Origin: DASPTB01 sp035623615
GTDB lineage: Bacteria; Actinomycetota; UBA4738
Length of the DNA stretch: 9,194 nucleotides
Reading direction: 5' to 3'
NCBI GenBank assembly: GCA_035623615.1
Contig: DASPTB010000054.1
Span: forward strand, 1 to 9,194
Shown: positions 5,086-9,194 of the stretch, one piece after another
How positions within the stretch are numbered: position 1 is the stretch's first letter
Layout: each line of letters starts with the position of its first letter
Notes under the pieces: generated by a model
The model's database searches: none
Seen by the model: only the letters and a program-made list of their open reading frames with translations
Told to the model about the DNA's origin: nothing
Program-made: the position numbers and the translations under genes

Positions 5086-5868
5086 ATGGATCTCGGTCTC
5101 GAGGACAAGGTCGCGCTCGTCGTCGCGTCCAGTAAGGGCCTGGGAAAGGCGTCGGCCGTCGCGTTGGCCGCGGAGGGCGCGCGGGTCACGATCTGTGCGA
5201 GAACGCAGGCGAACCTCGATGCCGCCGCCGACGAGATACGGGCGCAGACGAAGGCGGACGTCCTCGCCGTCCCCGCGGACGTCTCCACCGCGGACGGCAT
5301 CCAGCGCGTAGTCGCCGCGACGGTCGAGCGATTCGGCAGCGTCGACGTCCTCGTGAACAACTCCGGCGGGCCCGCGACCGGCCCGTTCGAGGCCCATTCG
5401 GACGACGACTGGCGCCAGGCTTTCGAAGCGGTCACGCTCAACTTCGTTCGGTTCGTCCGAGAGGTCGTCCCTCACATGCGGAAGAAGAAGTGGGGTCGCA
5501 TCGTGGGAATCCAATCGAGCTCGGTGAAGGAGCCCGTCGCGAACCTCGTGATGTCGAACGGCATCCGTCCCGGCATCGCCGGGCTCATGAAGTCGCTCAT
5601 GCCCGAGCTGGCGAAGGACGGCATCACCATCAACCTCGTCCTGCCGGGCATCTTCCTGACCGATCGCGTTCGCCATGGGTTGGCCGGTCCGCCGGGTGTC
5701 GACGACCAGACGATCATCGATCACGTGGCGGGGCTGATCCCGGCGGGTCGCCTGGGCGATCCTGCCGAGGTCGGCACCCTCGTGGCGTTTCTCGCCTCGG
5801 AGCGAGCCGCCTACGTCACCGGTGCGGTCTACCAGATCGACGGCGGCATCATCCACTCGAACGTCTAG
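5086..5868 (+). CDS. SDR family oxidoreductase, 3-oxoacyl-ACP reductase-like, with an atypical catalytic motif
   Basis: This 260-residue Rossmann-fold protein has classical SDR length. The cofactor loop is ASSKGLGKA (residues 14-22) instead of TGxxxGIG. Asp65-Val66 should hold the adenine ring, NNSGG is at 91-95, Asn119 and the serine run 144-146 occupy the usual catalytic positions, and the C-terminus has YVTGAVYQIDGGI. Where the family normally has Tyr-x-x-x-Lys, this protein has Ser157-Asn-Gly-Ile-Arg161. This matches a known subgroup annotated as beta-ketoacyl reductase-like SDRs lacking the perfect tetrad, so it is probably a real variant, and its activity and substrate are open. ATG 5086 has a CGGGGGTG site 4-5 bases upstream. 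The gene is convergent with the tautomerase gene and shares CTAG with it. Confidence 0.9.
   Translation: MDLGLEDKVALVVASSKGLGKASAVALAAEGARVTICARTQANLDAAADEIRAQTKADVLAVPADVSTADGIQRVVAATVERFGSVDVLVNNSGGPATGPFEAHSDDDWRQAFEAVTLNFVRFVREVVPHMRKKKWGRIVGIQSSSVKEPVANLVMSNGIRPGIAGLMKSLMPELAKDGITINLVLPGIFLTDRVRHGLAGPPGVDDQTIIDHVAGLIPAGRLGDPAEVGTLVAFLASERAAYVTGAVYQIDGGIIHSNV
5865..5868. other. Second CTAG shared by the stops of convergent genes
   Basis: The SDR TAG is at 5866-5868 on the plus strand and the tautomerase TAG at 5867-5865 on the minus strand, so the two genes overlap by exactly CTAG. This is the same arrangement as at 3602-3605. Confidence 0.95.
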
Positions 5869-6284
5869 CGACCGAGCTCGGCCCGAGCCGCCGCCGCGAT
5901 GTCCGCGCCCGTGTTCGCGTGGCCGGCGATCCCCCAGCCTCCGTCGGGAGACTCGTAGATCAGGACCCAGGTTCGCTCGGCGACCGTCGGGTCACCCGCC
6001 GCCGCCGCGACGATCTCGGTGAGCTCCTTGACGACGCCCAGTTGCTTGTCGCGGTCGAGCACGCCGGCCGGGGTGAGCACCTGCACTCGGACGTGGTTGC
6101 CGTTTCCCGCCACGTCGGAGATCGAGTCCGCGGGGAGGTCGTGCACGAACGCGGCGGTGTTGTCGCGGAACAGCGCGAGGTCGGGCACCTGCTCCCAGCG
6201 CATCACCGCGGCCGCGCAGCTCTGCGCGAGGGCGTGCTTGTCCTCGAACGTGCCCTCGGCGGCGTAGACATCGATCATCGGCAT
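5865..6284 (-). CDS. Tautomerase-superfamily protein (4-oxalocrotonate tautomerase/MIF-like fold)
   Basis: This 139-residue protein begins Met-Pro-Met-Ile-Asp-Val. After Met removal, Pro would be the N-terminal catalytic base that defines the tautomerase superfamily. It appears to have two beta-alpha-beta halves. The first is MIDVYAAEGTF with the helix KHALAQSCAAAV. The second is HVRVQVLTPAGVLDRDKQ with the helix VVKELTEIVAAAAG, the strand TWVLIYE and the characteristic PDGGWGIAG end. The length fits the fused two-repeat class rather than the 60-residue single-repeat enzymes, and only the first half keeps the proline. Such enzymes isomerise or dehalogenate small unsaturated acids; the substrate here is unknown. 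ATG at 6284-6282 is chosen over 6317 because it yields the N-terminal proline and has GGAGGGAGG 5 bases upstream. It is divergent from a TetR gene with twin operators between them, so repression by that regulator is likely. Confidence 0.88.
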   Translation of the reverse strand: MPMIDVYAAEGTFEDKHALAQSCAAAVMRWEQVPDLALFRDNTAAFVHDLPADSISDVAGNGNHVRVQVLTPAGVLDRDKQLGVVKELTEIVAAAAGDPTVAERTWVLIYESPDGGWGIAGHANTGADIAAAARAELGR

Positions 6285-6300
6285 GGTGGCCTCCCTCCGG

Positions 6301-6320
6301 ACTATGATGCTCGTCATAGT
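6301..6320. promoter_or_regulatory. Operator copy 1: 20-bp near-perfect palindrome
   Basis: ACTATGATGCTCGTCATAGT: the outer arms ACTATGA and TCATAGT are perfect complements. It begins 17 bp upstream of the tautomerase start codon, next to that gene's ribosome binding site, and CATAGT could be part of its -10. It is almost the same as copy 2, whose centre is 29 bp away. Binding by the adjacent TetR protein is inferred. Confidence 0.75.
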
Positions 6321-6329
6321 GGAGCATGC

Positions 6330-6349
6330 ACTATGACGAGCGTCATAGT
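6330..6349. promoter_or_regulatory. Operator copy 2: 20-bp near-perfect palindrome
   Basis: ACTATGACGAGCGTCATAGT: the arms ACTATGACG and CGTCATAGT are exact complements with only the central two bases unpaired. It lies 19 bp upstream of the second TetR gene. The two copies share the outline ACTATGAyGnnCGTCATAGT and are separated by nine bases, GGAGCATGC. This fits one repressor acting on both divergent promoters. Confidence 0.78.
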
Positions 6350-6368
6350 CAAACGGGGAGCGAACTCA

Positions 6369-6935
6369 ATGGTTACCGACACCCGTCAGCGAATGGTCCT
6401 CAGTGCCGCGTCCCTCATCGCCACGCGAGGCGCATGCGCGACCTCGTTCTCCGACGTGATCGAGGAGAGCGGCGCCCCGCGGGGGTCCATCTACCACCAC
6501 TTTCCCGACGGCAAGAGAGAGATGGTGGGGGACGCCGTGCAATGGACCTCCGATCAGATCCTCGCGCACCTTCGAGCCGGGAGGGGACGCACGCCCGAGC
6601 AGGTCATGGGATGGTTCATCGACCTGTGGCGGAGGTCCGTTCTGACGTCCCGTGGCGCGTCGGGCTGTGCGGTCGCCGCGGTCGCCCTCGATTCGGACAC
6701 GTGGGAGCGGGATCTGATCGACGCCGTGCGCGTCGCGTTCCGGTCGTGGTCCGACCTGTTCGCGGAGCAGCTGGTCGAGACCGGCGTCCCCCGCGCGCGG
6801 GCGAGATCCATCGCCGTGACCACCGTCGCCGCGATGGAGGGCGCGCTGATCCTCTGCCGGGCCGAGGGGAACGCCGCGCCGCTCGAGGCCGTCGCGCGGG
6901 AGCTGATGCGACTCCTGCCCGGACCCGCCGCCTGA
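6369..6935 (+). CDS. TetR/AcrR family regulator, LmrA/YxaF-like
   Basis: This 188-residue protein has a typical TetR N-terminal domain (residues 5-50): TRQRMVLSAASLIATRGA (helix 1), TSFSDVIEESGAPRGSIYHHFPDGKRE with the recognition helix and the YHHFP signature. The C-terminal part has SRGASGCAVAAVALD, a segment typical of the LmrA/YxaF group, which controls multidrug exporters and oxidoreductases in other bacteria. The start is ATG 6369 with GGGGAG 8 bases upstream. ATG 6333 would put the start inside operator 2, and the frame running back to 5490 crosses the SDR and tautomerase genes out of frame; both are rejected. The gene is divergent from the tautomerase gene. It very likely represses both that gene and itself through the twin palindromes. 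The ligand is unknown. Confidence 0.92.
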   Translation: MVTDTRQRMVLSAASLIATRGACATSFSDVIEESGAPRGSIYHHFPDGKREMVGDAVQWTSDQILAHLRAGRGRTPEQVMGWFIDLWRRSVLTSRGASGCAVAAVALDSDTWERDLIDAVRVAFRSWSDLFAEQLVETGVPRARARSIAVTTVAAMEGALILCRAEGNAAPLEAVARELMRLLPGPAA

Positions 6936-6986
6936 GGCCCGCGTTCAGGCCGCGACCCGCCGAGCCCCGACGATTCGAGGCGACCT

Positions 6987-7005
6987 CCGGCTCCGCGCGA
7001 GCCGG
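6987..7005. terminator. Bidirectional hairpin between convergent genes
   Basis: CCGGCTC (6987-6993), loop CGCGC, GAGCCGG (6999-7005): a perfect 7-bp stem in the 71-bp gap between the TetR gene and the UBP zinc finger gene. It begins one base past the minus-strand TAA stop and 51 bp past the TetR stop. No T tract on either side. A second smaller repeat, GCCTGA...TCAGGC (6930-6950), overlaps the TetR stop. Confidence 0.55.
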
Positions 7006-7006
7006 G

Positions 7007-7339
7007 TTACTGGTGGTGATCGGCCGGCGGTCCAGGCGACCATCCGGGTGGATGCGAGACGCTGTCGGCCTGGTCGGCGAGCTCCAGGCCGAGCTCGTCG
7101 ACGCAGCACCAGAGCCAATCCTCGCCCGGCTCGTAGGACTGGATGATCGGATGCCCGCTCCTGTGAGCGTGCTTGGTCGCGTGCCGGTTCGGCGACGAGT
7201 CGCAGCAGCCGACATGCGCGCACTGGGTGCAGCGGCGCAGGTGCACCCACTGGCCACCGCTCTCGAGGCACTCGACGCATCCGGGCCCGCTGGCCTCCTT
7301 CGTCTCGATCGTGTCCAGGTGGGTGCACGTCGCCGCCAT
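7007..7339 (-). CDS. UBP-type zinc finger domain-containing protein
   Basis: This 110-residue protein is mostly one ZnF-UBP domain, the fold that in eukaryotes binds the C-terminus of ubiquitin. Likely zinc ligands are Cys5 and His7 (CTH), Cys21 and Cys24 (GCVEC), Cys37 and Cys40 (CTQC), Cys45 and the histidines in RHATKHAHRSGH (His53, 57, 59, 63), followed by the conserved SYEPGEDWLWCC end. Stand-alone versions are frequent in actinobacteria, where ubiquitin is absent or divergent, and their function is not established. The start is ATG 7339-7337, with GGAGG 6 bases upstream. The in-frame ATG at 7372 has no such site. The tail is a Pro/His-rich stretch (PPGWSPGPPADHHQ). It is divergent from the DUF5996 gene across 116 bp. 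Confidence 0.9.
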   Translation of the reverse strand: MAATCTHLDTIETKEASGPGCVECLESGGQWVHLRRCTQCAHVGCCDSSPNRHATKHAHRSGHPIIQSYEPGEDWLWCCVDELGLELADQADSVSHPPGWSPGPPADHHQ

Positions 7340-7455
7340 CGCCAGCCTCCGTCGAGTCGGAACCGTCTCCATCCAACCACGCGCGGACGGTCCCGGCGAA
7401 CCGTATGGAGCTGGGCGTGGGAGGATGCCACGAGGCGCTCCGGAAGGAGGAATGC
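7340..7455. promoter_or_regulatory. Divergent intergenic region for the UBP zinc finger and DUF5996 genes
   Basis: This 116-bp gap must hold both promoters. AAGGAGG at 7444-7450 is a near-ideal ribosome binding site 5 bases before the DUF5996 start, and GGAGG serves the opposite gene. ACCGTC (7362-7367) and GACGGT (7386-7391) form a loose inverted repeat that could be a regulator site. No clear -10 box is seen. Confidence 0.4.
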
Positions 7456-8364
7456 ATGGGGATCGCGGTCGACATGTGGCCGGCCTTGGACTTTGCGCGC
7501 GACGCGGACGCGCTCGACTCGCTCCACATGCAGACGCAGGTCGTGGGAAAGGTGAAGCTCGCTCTCATCCCACGCGCCGCCGAATGGCAAAACGTGCCGC
7601 TGTGGGTGAGCGCCACAGGTCTCACGACCGGCTTCATGTGGGCGGGGACGGTCGGCATCGAGATCGCCCTCGACCTGCTCGACCATCGCGCGGTCTTCAC
7701 GGCGACGGACGGGCGTCGCGAGGCGTTCGACCTCGGCCCGATGCCGCTCAGGGACTTCACCGCCAGGGTGATGACGGCCCTCGCCGCGCTCGGCGTTCGC
7801 GTCACGATCAATCCGATGACGGTCGAAGTTCCCGACCCGGTTCGCTGCAACGAGTGCGACGCGTACGACGCATACGACGCCGAGGCGGCGGGCAGGATCT
7901 TCGGCGTGTGGGCCCGGACCGCGGCCGTCTTCGAAGAGTTCCGATCGACCTTCTGGGGCAAGCAGTCCGGGGCCGGCCTGTACTGGGGGACCTTCGACCT
8001 GTCCGTCGCCCGGTACAACCTCGTCCCGGTCGAGCCGCGCGCTGGCATGGATGTCATCCACAGGGTGGCGATGGACACCGAGCAGTCCGAGGTTGGATTC
8101 TGGCCCGGCAACGCGCGCTATCCGAGAGCCGCCTTCTTCTCGTACACGTACCCGAAGCCGAAGGGCATCGAGGACGCCGAGATCGGACCGAAGGCGGCGG
8201 CGTGGAACCCGTCGATGGGCGAGTTCCTCCTCGACTACGACGACATGCGGACGGCGGAGGACCCGGCGGGCGCGCTGCTCGAGTTCGCGCGGACGACGTA
8301 CGCGGCCGGAGCCGACCTCGCCGGATGGGATCGCAGTCTCCTGGAGCGCTCTCCGCCGACCTGA
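7456..8364 (+). CDS. DUF5996 family protein
   Basis: This 302-residue soluble protein matches the DUF5996 family as I know it, through several conserved blocks: WPAL near residue 8, LHMQTQVVGKVKLALIP (23-39), VPLWVSATGLTT, a middle block INPMTVEVPDPV, FRSTFWGKQSGAGLYWGTFDL around residues 175-200, GFWPGN near 230, and a C-terminal GEFLLDYDDMR with ADLAGWDR (286-293). No reaction or structure is established for the family to my knowledge. There is no signal peptide or membrane segment. The start ATG 7456 is fixed by AAGGAGG 5 bases upstream. An earlier ATG at 7405 only adds residues with no family similarity. A short Asp-Ala-Tyr repeat (DAYDAYDAE) occurs mid-protein. It is convergent with the encapsulin gene and divergent from the UBP zinc finger gene. 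Confidence 0.85.
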   Translation: MGIAVDMWPALDFARDADALDSLHMQTQVVGKVKLALIPRAAEWQNVPLWVSATGLTTGFMWAGTVGIEIALDLLDHRAVFTATDGRREAFDLGPMPLRDFTARVMTALAALGVRVTINPMTVEVPDPVRCNECDAYDAYDAEAAGRIFGVWARTAAVFEEFRSTFWGKQSGAGLYWGTFDLSVARYNLVPVEPRAGMDVIHRVAMDTEQSEVGFWPGNARYPRAAFFSYTYPKPKGIEDAEIGPKAAAWNPSMGEFLLDYDDMRTAEDPAGALLEFARTTYAAGADLAGWDRSLLERSPPT

Positions 8365-8417
8365 GCACCTCGGGTGCCAGACTGCAGACCGAACCGCAGG
8401 CTCACTCGTGCGTGAGC
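8365..8417. terminator. Two hairpins between the convergent DUF5996 and encapsulin genes
   Basis: GCACC-TCG-GGTGC (8365-8377) begins directly after the DUF5996 stop. GCTCAC-TCGTGC-GTGAGC (8400-8417) covers the last codons and stop of the encapsulin gene. Each stem is perfect (5 and 6 bp), and neither has a T tract. They could serve as weak terminators for the two opposing transcripts. Confidence 0.4.
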
Positions 8418-9194
8418 GCCACCGACGCTTCGGTCGTGTTCACCAAGAACGTCATCGTCTCCTGGAAATAGAGCTGCACGCTTGACTCGTCGTGGGAAAG
8501 GTACCCGATCGACAGGTCCTGGCCGAAGCGCAACTCGAAGTCTCCCCCACGCGTCGAGAGGAGCACGCCGCCGTCGATGGCGGGCGCCCAGAGGATCTCG
8601 CCGTCCAGCAACCGGCGGATGTGCTCGAAGATGGGATAGCCGTAGTTCGACGTCTCGCTGACGGCCGTGTACGCGTCGGCGCTGAGTGCCAGCGTGTACG
8701 GTCCGTCGACCCCCGCCAAGCGGAGCGCCGTCACGGCGTGACTGACCGCATCCGGATACTCGCGCACCTCGCCGGGCAGCGCCACAGGCGCGTTCGACGA
8801 GCTACCCATGATGCCGGCGATGCCGGCGGCTGGATAGCCCATGAACACCCCGCGGTCCTCCGCGAACGCCATCCGCTTCGCCGCGTCCTTCACCGGCTGC
8901 CAGTCGGCGTCGCGCGCGCCGCGCTCGACATCGTCGACCTGCTGCCGGTCGACAACGAAGGGGACACGCAGTTCCACCAAGGGCTGCGACCGCCGCCGGT
9001 GCGCGACCACGCCCTCCGCCGGAGCATCGAGGGCGTCGAGATGACCGGTCGCAACCGCGCCGAGCTCGAGTCCCCCCGGCGCGGGTACGTCGACCGCGCG
9101 GCGTCCCGCCACGTGACGCTTGAACGTTCTGGTTGCCTCCGCCTCGAGGTCGGCCCACGCGGCAGAGGAGATCGGCGCGAGCTCGCGATGCAGA
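8402..9194 (-). CDS. Family 1 encapsulin nanocompartment shell protein (first few residues beyond the right edge)
   Basis: The minus-strand frame is open from the edge (first whole codon at 9193-9191) to TGA at 8402, giving 263 residues of an expected 265-270. It starts LHRELAPISSAAWADLEAEA, so probably only about three to five N-terminal residues are missing. Landmarks of the HK97-fold encapsulin (linocin M18-like) family follow in order: FKRHVAGRRAVDV, DDVERGARDADWQPVKDAAK, AFAEDRGVFMGY, RLAGVDGPYTLALSAD, SETSNYGYPIFEHI, ILWAPAIDGGVLLSTRGGDFELRFGQDLSIGY and the C-terminal LYFQETMTFLVNTTEASVAL. The protein should assemble into a 60-subunit shell around a cargo enzyme, usually a DyP peroxidase or ferritin-like protein encoded just upstream, which would lie beyond 9194. 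A GTG at 9112 is internal and should not be taken as the start. No protein in this window ends in a recognisable cargo-loading peptide. Confidence 0.95.
   Translation of the reverse strand, partial: LHRELAPISSAAWADLEAEATRTFKRHVAGRRAVDVPAPGGLELGAVATGHLDALDAPAEGVVAHRRRSQPLVELRVPFVVDRQQVDDVERGARDADWQPVKDAAKRMAFAEDRGVFMGYPAAGIAGIMGSSSNAPVALPGEVREYPDAVSHAVTALRLAGVDGPYTLALSADAYTAVSETSNYGYPIFEHIRRLLDGEILWAPAIDGGVLLSTRGGDFELRFGQDLSIGYLSHDESSVQLYFQETMTFLVNTTEASVALTHE

Noticed and set aside
4846..5856. 336-residue minus-strand frame opposite the SDR gene
   Set aside because: It is Arg/Asp-rich with no family motifs. The SDR motifs on the plus strand explain the coding signal.
5490..6368. Upstream extension of the second TetR gene to 5490
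   Set aside because: It passes through the SDR gene out of frame and the tautomerase gene antisense. The TetR domain begins only at about 6369.
6616..8061. 481- and 388-residue minus-strand frames opposite TetR and DUF5996
   Set aside because: They are shadow frames of DUF5996, the UBP zinc finger and TetR, with GC-driven Arg/Ala-rich content.
8402..9112. Encapsulin starting at GTG 9112
   Set aside because: Sequence upstream to the window edge in the same frame encodes the conserved encapsulin N-terminus (LHRELAPISSAAW), so the true start is beyond 9194.
1..9194. CRISPR arrays, tRNA or rRNA genes, insertion sequences, attachment sites
   Set aside because: I looked for spaced direct repeats, tRNA arm patterns and transposase motifs and saw none. 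The repeats present are short palindromes near promoters or gene ends.

Overview
The window is GC-rich DNA, by eye around two thirds G+C, with strong third-position G/C bias. It most resembles an Actinomycetota chromosome, possibly an uncultured lineage. Pointers to this are an encapsulin very close to the mycobacterial type, a DUF5996 protein, a bacterial UBP-type zinc finger protein, GTG starts, and TANNNT -10 boxes lying directly before small genes with no ribosome binding site. No tRNA, rRNA, CRISPR array, transposase or phage gene is visible.

Layout from left to right. (1) 3-440, minus: N-terminal half of a glutamate dehydrogenase, cut by the left edge. (2) 557-2720, minus: a two-gene operon of a 14-TM DHA2-type MFS exporter followed, one base after its stop, by a TetR regulator. 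A 10-bp perfect inverted repeat spans the exporter start codon. (3) 2838-3605, plus: a class I SAM methyltransferase divergent from the exporter. It is convergent with, and overlaps by the four bases CTAG, a DUF1269 membrane-associated protein (3602-4141, minus). (4) 4142-4543: a gene-poor stretch holding a relic of a LuxR/NarL helix-turn-helix and several palindromes. (5) 4550-5868, plus: a small CxxC-CxxC zinc-ribbon protein, a 59-residue orphan protein (both probably leaderless) and an SDR-family oxidoreductase with a non-canonical active site. (6) 5865-6935: a tautomerase-family protein on the minus strand, whose stop again shares CTAG with the SDR stop, divergent from a second TetR regulator (LmrA/YxaF type). 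Two copies of a 20-bp palindrome lie between their start codons. (7) 7007-8364: a UBP-type zinc finger protein divergent from a DUF5996 protein. (8) 8402-9194, minus: an almost complete family 1 encapsulin shell protein. Only its first few residues and any upstream cargo gene lie beyond the right edge.

Two drug-response-like circuits stand out, each with a TetR regulator and a readable candidate operator: the MFS exporter/TetR operon, and the tautomerase/TetR divergent pair, which may serve detoxification or catabolism together with the neighbouring SDR. The encapsulin at the right edge implies a protein nanocompartment locus whose cargo cannot be seen here. I found no wholly new system. The most original signals are the twin TetR operators, the repeated CTAG stop overlaps, the decayed LuxR module running in frame into a zinc-ribbon ORF, and the unassigned 59-residue protein.
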